Shown in pieces: positions 8,110 to 15,715 of a stretch of DNA of 64,000 nucleotides (its first letter is position 1; every line of letters starts with the position of its first letter). The notes under the pieces are model-generated. The model ran no database searches, was not told where the DNA came from, and saw only the letters and a program-made list of their open reading frames with translations. A program made the position numbers and the translations under genes. Source of the stretch: Nocardia speluncae NBRC 108251 (lineage in GTDB: Bacteria > Actinomycetota > Actinomycetes > Mycobacteriales > Mycobacteriaceae); the NCBI RefSeq assembly GCF_001613245.1, contig NZ_BDBZ01000045.1, forward strand, positions 32,118 through 96,117, in the 5' to 3' direction.

Positions 8110-8507
8110 TATCAGTCGCTCAGTAAGATTCGTCTCTGGAGCAGGGAGGGGTCCGTACTCGCGGCCAGGATGGCATCGAGCCGCTGACGATCGCCGGGGT
8201 CGAGACGGGCGGGATCGCTCATCATCCAGTTCACCACCCGACGAACCTGCGGCGGTTTGAGTGCCGGGCGGGGAATACGGCCGGTGCTGCGGAAGGGGTG
8301 CAGGTAGTTGAGCACGACCTTCTTGCTTCCGCGATAGCCGAGTTCGGAGATCCCGCCGAACAGTTGGGTGGCGTTGGTGCAGCCTTCGTTCCATCGTCGG
8401 TGCAGGTGGGTTTGAACTCGTCGAGCAGGCCCCGGCGGCGTGTTGACCAGTAGTTCTTCCGCACTGGCGGCACGGGCGAAACGGGGCTCTGTTCTCCGGG
8501 GCTATCC
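8110..8507 (-). pseudogene. ISL3-family transposase remnant
   Basis: Three minus-strand frames give consecutive pieces of an ISL3-type transposase: EPRFARAASAEELL (about 8462-8500), RRGLLDEFKP (about 8406-8435), and YLHRRWNEGCTNATQLFGG continuing through ISELGYRGSKKVVLNYL to DPARLDPGDRQRLDAIL (8112-8405). The -YLHRRWNEGCT- and -ELGYRGS- blocks are characteristic. At least two frameshifts separate the pieces. The N-terminal zinc-binding and helix-turn-helix part and the C-terminal DDE part are gone. No terminal inverted repeats are visible, so only an internal fragment survives. Confidence 0.7.
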
Positions 8508-8744
8508 GGCGTTGCGGAAGTCTTCCTGGGCGGTCTGGACGGCCTGCAGTTCCCATTCGAACACGAGGGTGAACTTCTTTGCCGAAGCGCCGCATTGCGC
8601 GACCATCTCGAAGGCTGCGCGTTCGATCGCTTCCTTGGTGTCGGCGAATCGTGGCTTGGAGTCCACGAATCGGGATCTGCCGAATGCGGGTGCCTGGATG
8701 TAGAACTGGTCGCGATCCTGCCGGACAGTGACGTGATACCACAT
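8502..8744 (-). CDS. hypothetical 80-residue protein
   Basis: Small protein starting MWYHVTVRQDRDQFYIQAP. Two predicted strands are followed by a helix TKEAIERAAFEMVAQC and a further strand KKFTLVFEWELQ. No family is recognised. Its 3' end meets the ISL3 transposase remnant, so the original protein may have been longer. It is transcribed divergently from the XRE regulator at 8925, and the 180 bases between them hold three palindromic sites, which suggests the regulator controls it. Confidence 0.5.
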   Translation of the reverse strand: MWYHVTVRQDRDQFYIQAPAFGRSRFVDSKPRFADTKEAIERAAFEMVAQCGASAKKFTLVFEWELQAVQTAQEDFRNAG

Positions 8745-8814
8745 GTCAGCGGCCTCCTCGGGCCGCTTGGCGGTGTGTCCCCTGCGTCATGTGCGCCCCC
8801 TTGGCGGGTGGAAT

Positions 8815-8831
8815 GTGGCAAGTATTGCCAC
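8815..8831. promoter_or_regulatory. palindromic operator candidate 1 (GTGGCAA-N3-TTGCCAC)
   Basis: GTGGCAAGTATTGCCAC is a perfect 7-3-7 palindrome in the divergent intergenic region. A near copy starts 32 bases further on, about three helical turns, so a dimeric regulator could bind both on one face. Confidence 0.55.
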
Positions 8832-8846
8832 ATTCGGCCCCTGAAA

Positions 8847-8863
8847 GTGGCAAGTTGTGCCAC
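8847..8863. promoter_or_regulatory. palindromic operator candidate 2 (GTGGCA-N5-TGCCAC)
   Basis: GTGGCAAGTTGTGCCAC shares its first nine and last six bases with candidate 1, has matching 6-base arms, and is centred 32 bases from it. Confidence 0.55.
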
Positions 8864-8874
8864 CGATGCTACGA

Positions 8875-8904
8875 CTAATTAGTCGTCTAGAGAAGACTAG
8901 TTAG
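8875..8904. promoter_or_regulatory. 13-bp inverted repeat directly upstream of the XRE gene
   Basis: CTAATTAGTCGTC and GAAGACTAGTTAG flank the tetranucleotide TAGA; 11 of 13 arm positions pair. It is AT-rich compared with its surroundings and lies 20 bases before the regulator start, so it may overlap the promoter. The sequence differs from the GTGGCAA sites, hinting at a second binding protein or a promoter-embedded operator. Confidence 0.5.
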
Positions 8905-8924
8905 GCAAGTGTCACTATAAGAGT

Positions 8925-9557
8925 GTGGAGGACACGGCTTTCCGGAATAAGGTGGGAAAGGCGATCCGCGGCGGCCGGGAGCGTCGCAGAATGACCGCGG
9001 AAGACCTGGCGGTCCTGGTCGGGGTCACGAAACGCCAGATCGGCCGGTGGGAAAACGGGGAGCAGGCACCGAGTTTGGCTCGGTCCGTGCAGCTGGCGCA
9101 CGCTCTGCAGGTGCCGATCGCGGAAATCGCGGGGGAGTCCCCCGGGGGAATCGATCTGTCGGGGGATTGGTGCGCGGCGTGGCAATCCCAGAAAGACGGC
9201 GTCGGCCGCGTCGATGTCCACGCTCTGACGATCGGTCAGCAAGGCGAGATCCTGAGCTTGAACGGGTCGCTGGCGCGGCCGGTGGGCGAGGGTTCGGTCC
9301 AGTGGCTCGGTGAGCTGCGACTGTGGGATAACGAGGCGTTGATGGGCTGGTACCGCACTGCCGATGGCGCGGTCCGGTCGAAGGGCACGATCTACTTCGC
9401 GCTGCACCCGCATGGGCAGATGGCGTGGGGGACGTGGGCCGGTCAGAGCTGCGAGGGCCTGGTGATCCGCGGGTGGGGTGCGATCGCCCGCGACCGCGAC
9501 GAGGTGGAACGAGTCGTTCACGGGCTGATCGAGACTGATGGATCATGGTCGCCATGA
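8925..9557 (+). CDS. XRE-type helix-turn-helix regulator with beta-rich C-terminal domain
   Basis: 210-residue protein starting at GTG 8925. Residues about 8-66 form a classic XRE domain (AIRGGRERRRMTAEDLAVLV, TKRQIGRWENGEQAPSL). Residues about 75-200 form a tryptophan-rich, probably all-beta domain with LSGDWCAAWQS, GTIYFALHPHGQMAWGTW and a final GWGAIARDRDEVERVV helix. It looks like a small barrel or sensor domain and not a known enzyme. The gene faces away from the 80-residue hypothetical gene across three palindromes, so autoregulation is likely. The signal sensed is unknown. Confidence 0.8.
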   Translation: MEDTAFRNKVGKAIRGGRERRRMTAEDLAVLVGVTKRQIGRWENGEQAPSLARSVQLAHALQVPIAEIAGESPGGIDLSGDWCAAWQSQKDGVGRVDVHALTIGQQGEILSLNGSLARPVGEGSVQWLGELRLWDNEALMGWYRTADGAVRSKGTIYFALHPHGQMAWGTWAGQSCEGLVIRGWGAIARDRDEVERVVHGLIETDGSWSP

Positions 9558-9744
9558 ACTGGATTCAATGCGCAGGCAGCGGGGGGAGGCAAGCGAGCGG
9601 GTGGGTGCCTAATCGATATTTCCGCAGGTCAGGCTGTATCTAGCGATGTGCTGATGCTCACGGCTGTGAGCATGTGGGCGCCCCGGTGCGACTGATTCGA
9701 GGGGGTCGGAAACCGGAGATGGAAGAAGTCGACCCTGCATTTTG

Positions 9745-9815
9745 AGCCGGTGACGGGAATCGAACCCGCGCTGTCTGCTTGGGAAGCAGAAGTTCTGCCA
9801 TTGAACTACACCGGC
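9745..9815 (-). tRNA. tRNA-Gly (anticodon CCC)
   Basis: On the minus strand, GCCGGTG at the 5' end pairs with CACCGGC near the 3' end as a 7-bp acceptor stem. The anticodon arm TCTGC-TTCCCAA-GCAGA presents CCC, and the T arm contains GGTTCGATTCC. No CCA is encoded. It marks the right edge of the accessory patch; tRNA-Gly genes are common integration sites, but no repeated att core was found on the left side. Confidence 0.95.
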
Positions 9816-9908
9816 AATACGCCTGTCGGCGCGAACGCGAGCTTAGCAGAGGGCCGACCCGGGACCGAAATCTTTCGCCGATCCCGGCCCCGGTGAACGT
9901 GGCCTCGG

Positions 9909-10280
9909 TCAGGTTTCGGACCAGACGCCGAGCTGGTTGCCGCTGGGGTCGGTGAAGTGGAAGCGGCGGCCGCCGGGGAAATCGAACGGGCCTTCGGTGA
10001 CAGTGCCGCCGGCGGCGCCCACGGAGCGCAGGCTGGCGTCGAGGTCGTTCGAATACAACAGGACCAGGGGGCCGCCGGTCCTGACTTCGGGGCCGGCGGC
10101 CAGGCCGCCCGCTTCGCCTTCACTGCCGTCGAAGCGGCGGATTCCGGTGTACTCGGGACCGTAGTCGTTGAATTCCCAGCCGAATGCCGACCGGTAGAAG
10201 CTGCGGGCGGCGTCCATATCGGTGACGGTGAGTTCGATGTAGTCGATGCCGTGGTGGGTGTGCGCACTGGTCTCTGACAT
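9909..10280 (-). CDS. VOC family (glyoxalase/bleomycin-resistance-like) protein
   Basis: 123-residue single vicinal-oxygen-chelate module. The two beta-alpha-beta halves are visible: DYIELTVTDMDAARSFYRSAFGWEF (about 13-37; quoted to show family signature only in part) and the closing GGRRFHFTDPSGNQLGVW. Possible metal ligands are E16 in the first strand and H107 in RRFHFTDP. Many such proteins are orphan dioxygenase or resistance folds; the substrate is not predictable. It is divergent from dcd with a short shared upstream region. Confidence 0.85.
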   Translation of the reverse strand: MSETSAHTHHGIDYIELTVTDMDAARSFYRSAFGWEFNDYGPEYTGIRRFDGSEGEAGGLAAGPEVRTGGPLVLLYSNDLDASLRSVGAAGGTVTEGPFDFPGGRRFHFTDPSGNQLGVWSET

Positions 10281-10368
10281 GGGTGGAGTATGCCCGCGGG
10301 GGGTGACAGGAAACAGTGCGGCCGGGCCGGGATCTACCTGCCCGGATCGCGGTCGCTACGCTCGTGGC

Positions 10369-10941
10369 GTGCTGCTTTCCGATCGTGATATCCGGGCGGA
10401 GTTCGCCGCCGGGCGGCTCGGGCTCGAACCGTTCGAGGACGACCTGGTCCAGCCGTCCAGTATCGACGTGCGGCTGGACCGGGTGTTCCGGGTGTTCAAC
10501 AACACCCGCTACACCCATATCGACCCGGCGCAGCGTCAGGACGAGCTGACGAGCCTGGTGGAGCCGGCCGCGGGTGAACCGTTCGTGCTGCATCCGGGGG
10601 AATTCGTGCTCGGGTCCACGCTGGAGGTGTGCAGCCTGCCCGACGATCTGGCGGGCCGGTTGGAGGGTAAATCGAGTCTGGGCCGGTTGGGATTGCTCAC
10701 CCATTCGACTGCTGGGTTCATCGATCCGGGGTTCAGCGGGCATATCACCCTGGAGCTGTCGAATGTGGCGAACCTGCCGATCACGTTGTGGCCGGGGATG
10801 AAGATCGGGCAGTTGTGCCTGTTCCGGCTGACCAGCCCGGCGGAGAACCCGTACGGCAGCTCGGGTGCCGGCTCGAAGTACCAGGGGCAGCGGGGGCCTA
10901 CGCCGTCCCGGGCGTATCTGAACTTCCCGCTGCCGGGCTGA
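10369..10941 (+). CDS. dcd: dCTP deaminase (probably bifunctional dCTP deaminase/dUTPase)
   Basis: 190-residue trimeric enzyme of the dUTPase fold that deaminates dCTP for dTTP synthesis. The signature EGKSSLGRLGL is at 99-109 and HSTAGFIDPGFSGHITLEL at 112-130, with the catalytic-type glutamate at 129. The GTG at 10369 gives LLSDRDIRAEF as N-terminus and the 190-residue length seen in mycobacteria, whose enzyme is known to combine deaminase and dUTPase activities. The longer upstream frame is not conserved-looking. It corresponds to Rv0321 of M. tuberculosis and lies close to the tRNA-Gly gene. Confidence 0.93.
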   Translation: MLLSDRDIRAEFAAGRLGLEPFEDDLVQPSSIDVRLDRVFRVFNNTRYTHIDPAQRQDELTSLVEPAAGEPFVLHPGEFVLGSTLEVCSLPDDLAGRLEGKSSLGRLGLLTHSTAGFIDPGFSGHITLELSNVANLPITLWPGMKIGQLCLFRLTSPAENPYGSSGAGSKYQGQRGPTPSRAYLNFPLPG

Positions 10942-10998
10942 AGCTGTCGGCGTTCGATCGCCGGGGCGGGCCGTGGCGGCAGGGGTTCGCAATTGTGT

Positions 10999-11568
10999 TC
11001 AGTGGCTGTCGTTCTCGGTCGGGCCGAGCACGATATCGGCGATCTGCGCCATGACCTCGCCGCGGTCCATGCCGTCGGGCGGATCGGCGGCAAGGAAGTG
11101 GATACCGATTCGTGCGCTGAAGGCGAGCAGGCTGCGAGCTTCGAGCTCGACCGGGTCGGTGAAGTAGGCACCGATCATCTCGCGCAGTAACCGCATGCGC
11201 TGGTTGTCCACCCGGCGCAGCCGGGCGGCGACCGATTCGTCGCGGCGCGCCCAATCCCGGATGGCGAGGTCGATCGGCAGCAGTTCCGGGGAGAGGGTGA
11301 GTTCACCGGCTCGCTGGATTCTGGTCCGTGGGTCGCCGCCTTCGCGGGCGACGCTGTCGAGCACTTCGTCGATACTGCGCCGCTCCCAAGTGTTCAGCAT
11401 GGCCTCCAGCAGGGCGTTGCGGTCGGTGAAGTAGCCGTAGAAGCCGCCCTTGGTGACTCCGAGTTTCTTGGCGAGCGCTTCGACGCGGACTGCGTCGGGC
11501 CCACCGCGAGCGAGGGTCCGCAGGCCCTCGTCGATCCAGTCGGCACTAGGTGTGCGTGCCGTTCCCAT
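10999..11568 (-). CDS. TetR family transcriptional regulator
   Basis: 189-residue regulator with the helix-turn-helix VRVEALAKKLGVTKGGFYGYF near 27-47 (shown in part) and a helical ligand-binding C-terminus containing IRDWARRDESVAARLRRVD. It is divergent from the 170-residue hypothetical gene across a 99-base gap holding two copies of a TATACG-N4-CGTATA-type palindrome, so it very probably represses that gene and itself. The ligand is unknown. Confidence 0.9.
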   Translation of the reverse strand: MGTARTPSADWIDEGLRTLARGGPDAVRVEALAKKLGVTKGGFYGYFTDRNALLEAMLNTWERRSIDEVLDSVAREGGDPRTRIQRAGELTLSPELLPIDLAIRDWARRDESVAARLRRVDNQRMRLLREMIGAYFTDPVELEARSLLAFSARIGIHFLAADPPDGMDRGEVMAQIADIVLGPTENDSH

Positions 11569-11598
11569 TGTTGTGTCTCCCTTCTACCGCCGGACATC

Positions 11599-11614
11599 TA
11601 TACGCCACCGTATA
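11599..11614. promoter_or_regulatory. TetR operator candidate, copy 1
   Basis: TATACGCCACCGTATA is a perfect 6-4-6 palindrome in the TetR/hypothetical divergent gap. The same core appears again 31 bases downstream. Confidence 0.65.
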
Positions 11615-11629
11615 ACTGAGGTAGCTTGT

Positions 11630-11645
11630 TGTACGCCACCGTATA
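11630..11645. promoter_or_regulatory. TetR operator candidate, copy 2
   Basis: TGTACGCCACCGTATA repeats copy 1 with one changed base in the left arm. The 31-base spacing places both on one face of the helix, 22 bases before the divergent gene start. Confidence 0.65.
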
Positions 11646-11667
11646 ACAGTCAGAGGGAGATGCGGCA

Positions 11668-12180
11668 ATGACTGACCCTTCCGTGGATCATGTGGCCGAA
11701 GGCCACTCCGATCCGATCGCATTTCAGCAGTACGACATCACCGATACGACCCGAGCGCGCAGCGCGATAACCGAATACGACTACAGCGATCAGTTCACGC
11801 TGCTCACCGAGGCGGCGGCGACCTGGGCCCCGGAGGCATGGGCACGCGCCGCGCTCGACACCGTCGCCGGGAGCAAGGGGCAGCTGATCTGGCGCGGTCT
11901 GCTGGGGCTCCGGCTGGCCCGGCGTTCCGCACCGGCGCAGGTGGCAGGCTGGCCGGTCGTCGAATCCGGCGACAGCTGGATAACCCTCGCGGCCCGGTCG
12001 TGGATGCTCACCGGCAGTCTCGTGATCGAGATCGAGGAGAACAGTGTTTCCCTGGCCACCTTCGTTCGGTACGAACGGCCGGTCGGTGAGCGCATCTGGA
12101 AACGCGCTTCCCAGGGGCATCGCCGGTTCGCCCCCGAACTGTTACCCGACGCACAGCGAGTCCTGCGGCAACTTCCGTGA
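11668..12180 (+). CDS. hypothetical protein, probable target of the adjacent TetR regulator
   Basis: 170-residue soluble protein starting at ATG 11668 with GAGGGAG upstream. Conserved-looking parts are YDYSDQFTLLTEAAATWAPE, IWRGLLGLRLA, GDSWITLAARSWMLTGSLVI and HRRFAPELL. The pattern resembles small actinobacterial proteins of unknown function often paired with a TetR gene, possibly of the START-like or DUF2867 type, but I cannot assign the family with confidence. No signal peptide or membrane helix is seen. Two operator-like palindromes precede it. Confidence 0.75.
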   Translation: MTDPSVDHVAEGHSDPIAFQQYDITDTTRARSAITEYDYSDQFTLLTEAAATWAPEAWARAALDTVAGSKGQLIWRGLLGLRLARRSAPAQVAGWPVVESGDSWITLAARSWMLTGSLVIEIEENSVSLATFVRYERPVGERIWKRASQGHRRFAPELLPDAQRVLRQLP

Positions 12181-12321
12181 TACCGAGCCGGCCGGGGCAG
12201 AGGCCGGCCCGGTATCCCGGTGGCTGTACTGGACAGCCTTTCCCCGCGGTCACCCGTCGGCGCCGCGGGCGAGCTACGACCGGCCTGCCTTGTGAGCTGC
12301 CGGACGTAGCCCCATCCCCGG

Positions 12322-12768
12322 TCATTCCCGGTTGCCACCTGCCAAGAGTGCGGCATTGATAACCGAGGACAGTGGTGGGAGCAGGCCGTCGCGTTCGGGC
12401 GGTACCACCCAGTTGCAGCCTTCCCTGTTCCAGCGGCCCATCCCGGTGGGCAGCATGACCGCGCTGCCCACGCCGGGGATGTCGATATCGATGCGGTGCA
12501 GCATCTCCACTACTTCGGGATCGGGCCGGCGATCCGGATAGGCCACGAAGCTCCAGCGAATCTGGCGGGCCAGCACGGGCACCCGGACATCCCGGGAATC
12601 CAGCAGTTCGCGGACGGCGCGGGCGCGTTCGGTGGGTAGGTGGATGACACAGGCCCGGCTGGTGATCGGCAGCATCACGAAGCCGCCGCGTTCGGTGGCC
12701 GGTAAACCGAATTCGTGACGATAGTAGGTGGCCCAGTCGTCGACCGTTCTGAGCTTTTCCACATTCAC
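12322..12768 (-). CDS. hypothetical protein divergent from XRE/TPR regulator
   Basis: 148-residue protein from GTG 12768 (AAGGGG about eight bases upstream; a second GTG lies at 12762). It begins NVEKLRTVDDWATYYRHEFG and ends SSVINAALLAGGNRE. The middle contains GFVMLPITSRACVIHLP, WSFVAYPDRRPDPEVVEML and PTGMGRWNREGCNWVVPP. The arrangement recalls small actinobacterial proteins related to the N-terminal part of primase/polymerase-like or DNA-transaction proteins, but this is weak. Its divergent placement beside an XRE/tetratricopeptide regulator is a recurring actinobacterial pairing and suggests shared control. Confidence 0.65.
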   Translation of the reverse strand: MNVEKLRTVDDWATYYRHEFGLPATERGGFVMLPITSRACVIHLPTERARAVRELLDSRDVRVPVLARQIRWSFVAYPDRRPDPEVVEMLHRIDIDIPGVGSAVMLPTGMGRWNREGCNWVVPPERDGLLPPLSSVINAALLAGGNRE

Positions 12769-12781
12769 GGTGAATCCCCTT

Positions 12782-12817
12782 GCCTCCCTGGCGTGCCGGG
12801 CCTCCCTGGCGTGCCGA
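12782..12817. repeat. 18-bp tandem duplication
   Basis: GCCTCCCTGGCGTGCCGG is repeated immediately with one changed final base. It lies just upstream of the start chosen for the divergent minus-strand gene. If an earlier start were used it would encode the duplicated hexapeptide ARHARE. Confidence 0.8.
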
Positions 12818-13005
12818 GCCACGGCCGGTGGCGGTTTCGCTTCTGCCCTTCCAGGATCCCGCCTGAACCGGCGTGCCGGAACCGCCTCCGCGCTCTCGTT
12901 CCACTGCCCTTGCGCTGCCATTCGCCGCGGTAGCGAAATTCCTTGTGGTTGCAGTCACATTCGGCTCGTACCCTTGGGAGGAAATCGTTCGGAAAGGGTG
13001 ACAAC

Positions 13006-14379
13006 GTGGTCGGCCAATGGTCTGGAAAGGAGGCCCGGGCGCTTCGCGAGGCCAAACGGATGAGCATCCGGGAGTTTGCGGCACATCTGGGTGTGCACGA
13101 ACGACTGGTGTCCAAATGGGAGGCCGGCGGCGACCGGGTGCATCCGCGACCCGTCAACCAGGCTGCCCTCGACACCTGCCTGGCCAGGTCCGATGACGTC
13201 GAGCGGGGCCGGTTCGCCGCGTTGACAGCCGTCGGCCCTGTGTCCGGTGCCGGCACCGGTGGGCATACCGCGGTGCGCGGAAGCTATTCCAATGACGCCG
13301 AACTCCTGGCCCTCATCGACAGCGGTGCGGTGCGCGGGGACGGGTCGGCGGCGATTTCGGAGAGGGATCTGATCATGGCGGCAGCACACGAAGCGAGCGA
13401 TCACACGGGCCGGGCCGAGGCGACGAATATCGGTCCCAGCACGTTGGATCAGCTCGACGCGGATGTCACCCGGATCGCCAACGACTACGTGCACACTCCG
13501 CCGATGCCGATGATGGTGGAGATGTTGCGGGTCCGCCGCCGGGTGTACCGGCTGCTGGAAGGGCAGCAGCGCCCGTCCGACACCAGTCACCTATACCTGC
13601 TGGCGGGGTCCCTGTCGGGGTTGCTCGCCAACGCGAGCACCGATCTGGGTTACCTGGACGCGGCCGGTGAACAGATCCGGGCGGCCTGGGCGTACGGGGA
13701 GATCTGCGGTCACAACGGGCTGCGAGCGTGGGCGCGGGGGATGCACGCGCTGATCGAGTACTGGTCCGAACGGCCACATCGGGCGCTCGCCCTGGCGCAG
13801 AGCGGACAGCAGTACGCGGATTCGGCCACCGCCGCGGTGCGGCTGCACAATATCGAGGCGCGGATCTGGTCGAAGATCGGTAGTGCCGTCGATACCGAAC
13901 GCTGTATCCGCGCTGCCACCGCGGCGAGCGAGGGCCCGGTCACCGACAGCCTGCACGACGAAGTGGGCGGGGTGTTCGGCTTCGCCGAGGCCAAGGCCAG
14001 CTACTACGCGGGCGCCACCTATATCCACCTCGGTCTGGCCGAACCGGCGCTGGCCGCCACGGAGCGCACGATCGAGTTGTATCGCAGTGGGCCGGCGCGT
14101 CAGCGTTCCTACGGCGCCGAAGCGCTCGCCCGGGTCGATTCGGCGGCTGCGCACCTGATCAACGGCAGCCTCGACGGCGCGGCGGAGGCGCTGTCGCCGG
14201 TGCTCGAACTGGCCGAGGACAAGCGCATCGCGCAACTCGAGGAACGGCTCACCGGTGTTCGCCGGCGGATCTGTGCTCCCACCTACCGTGGTGTGGCGCA
14301 AGCCAGGTCCTTGGATGAGCAGATCGAGGAATTCTGCGGTTCGACGCCTACCCGTAGCCTGCCCCCGGGCGCCGGGTGA
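13006..14379 (+). CDS. XRE-type regulator with tetratricopeptide-like C-terminus
   Basis: 457-residue regulator. The GTG at 13006 follows GGAAAGGG and gives VGQWSGKEARALREAKRMS, then the helix-turn-helix IREFAAHLGVHERLVSKWEAG (about 20-40). After a linker, residues about 150-440 are helical and resemble tetratricopeptide repeats (LLAGSLSGLLANASTDLGYL, ATYIHLGLAEPALAATERTI, DSAAAHLINGSLDGAAEAL). Such proteins often bind peptides or partner proteins in addition to DNA. It is divergent from the small hypothetical gene at 12322 and is followed by an aminotransferase gene with its own upstream gap. Confidence 0.85.
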   Translation: MVGQWSGKEARALREAKRMSIREFAAHLGVHERLVSKWEAGGDRVHPRPVNQAALDTCLARSDDVERGRFAALTAVGPVSGAGTGGHTAVRGSYSNDAELLALIDSGAVRGDGSAAISERDLIMAAAHEASDHTGRAEATNIGPSTLDQLDADVTRIANDYVHTPPMPMMVEMLRVRRRVYRLLEGQQRPSDTSHLYLLAGSLSGLLANASTDLGYLDAAGEQIRAAWAYGEICGHNGLRAWARGMHALIEYWSERPHRALALAQSGQQYADSATAAVRLHNIEARIWSKIGSAVDTERCIRAATAASEGPVTDSLHDEVGGVFGFAEAKASYYAGATYIHLGLAEPALAATERTIELYRSGPARQRSYGAEALARVDSAAAHLINGSLDGAAEALSPVLELAEDKRIAQLEERLTGVRRRICAPTYRGVAQARSLDEQIEEFCGSTPTRSLPPGAG

Positions 14380-14461
14380 GGGCACCGTACCTGCCTCCTT
14401 CGGTAACCGTACGAGCACGTGCCGGGGCCTGGCCGGATATCCCCTTGCCCCTGGTGGCACC

Positions 14462-15715
14462 ATGGATCGGGTGAGTACTGGCCATTCGCATCCCGCCCCC
14501 CGGATTCTGGAGCAGTCGAAGAAGCTGCAGAACGTCGTCTACGAGATCCGTGGACCGGTACACGCACATGCGGCACGACTGGAGGCCGAGGGGCATCGGA
14601 TCCTGAAGCTCAATATCGGCAATCCGGCGTCGTTCGGGTTCGAGGCGCCCGATGTGATCATGCGGGATATGATCGCCGCCCTGCCCAACGCGCAGGGGTA
14701 TTCCGAGTCCAAAGGGATACTGTCCGCGCGGCGGGCGATTGTCACCCGGTATGAGCTGGTGCCGGGCTTCCCGGAGCTGGATGTCGACAGTGTGTATCTG
14801 GGCAACGGCGTCTCCGAACTGATCACTGTCACTATGCAGGCGCTGCTGGACAATGGTGACGAGGTGCTGATCCCGGCCCCCGACTATCCGCTCTGGACGG
14901 CCATGACCAGCCTGGCCGGCGGTACGCCGGTGCACTACCTGTGCGATGAGAGCAACGGCTGGCAGCCCGATATCGCCGATATCGAAGCCAAGATCACCGA
15001 CCGGACCAAGGCTTTGCTGGTGATCAACCCGAACAACCCGACAGGGGCGGTGTACTCGGCGGAGATTCTGCAACAACTGGTGGACCTGGCCCGTAAGCAT
15101 CGGCTGCTGCTGCTCGCCGACGAGATCTACGACAAGATCCTCTACGACGACGCCAAACATATTTCGCTGGCGACGCTGGCGCCGGATTTGCTGTGCCTGA
15201 CCTTCAACGGGCTGTCCAAGGCATACCGGGTGGCGGGTTATCGGTCGGGATGGCTGGCGATCACGGGCCCGAAGGAGCATGCGGCCGGCTTTCTCGAGGG
15301 CATCGATCTGCTCGCATCCTCGCGGTTGTGCCCGAATGTGCCCGCGCAGCACGCTATCCAGGTAGCGCTGGGTGGTTATCAGAGCATCGAGGATCTGATC
15401 CTGCCGGGCGGGCGGCTGCTCGAACAGCGGGATATGGCCTGGGAACGATTGAATGCCATTCCCGGCGTGTCGTGCGTCAAACCCAAAGGCGCGCTGTATG
15501 CATTCCCTAGGCTGGATCCCGAAGTCCACGAGATCCACGACGATGAGAAGCTGGTTCAAGACCTGCTGCTCCAGGAGAAGATCCTGATGGTGCAGGGCAC
15601 CGGCTTCAATTGGCCCGACCACGATCATCTGCGCATCGTGACCCTGCCCTGGGCTCGCGATCTGGCGGTTGCCATCGAGCGTTTCGGCAACTTTCTGGCG
15701 AGCTACCGCCAGTAG
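14462..15715 (+). CDS. pyridoxal phosphate-dependent aminotransferase (alanine/aspartate type)
   Basis: 417-residue fold-type I aminotransferase. NPNNPTG is at 189-195, the cofactor-nitrogen aspartate at D220 in LLADEIYD, and the Schiff-base lysine at K253 in the block SKAYRVAGYRSGW. The N-terminal LNIGNPASFGF also matches AlaA/AspC-like enzymes. It is the probable counterpart of Rv0337c, so glutamate-pyruvate or aspartate transamination is expected. ATG 14462 and GTG 14471 are both possible starts. Confidence 0.92.
   Translation: MDRVSTGHSHPAPRILEQSKKLQNVVYEIRGPVHAHAARLEAEGHRILKLNIGNPASFGFEAPDVIMRDMIAALPNAQGYSESKGILSARRAIVTRYELVPGFPELDVDSVYLGNGVSELITVTMQALLDNGDEVLIPAPDYPLWTAMTSLAGGTPVHYLCDESNGWQPDIADIEAKITDRTKALLVINPNNPTGAVYSAEILQQLVDLARKHRLLLLADEIYDKILYDDAKHISLATLAPDLLCLTFNGLSKAYRVAGYRSGWLAITGPKEHAAGFLEGIDLLASSRLCPNVPAQHAIQVALGGYQSIEDLILPGGRLLEQRDMAWERLNAIPGVSCVKPKGALYAFPRLDPEVHEIHDDEKLVQDLLLQEKILMVQGTGFNWPDHDHLRIVTLPWARDLAVAIERFGNFLASYRQ

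Noticed and set aside
9558..9744. Possible small gene or attachment site between the XRE gene and tRNA-Gly
   Set aside because: Only a short palindrome (GCTCACGGCTGTGAGC) is present; no coding frame and no copy of the tRNA 3' end were seen.
14348..15628. 426-codon antisense frame across the aminotransferase
   Set aside because: The plus-strand aminotransferase has all cofactor motifs and the antisense product resembles nothing.
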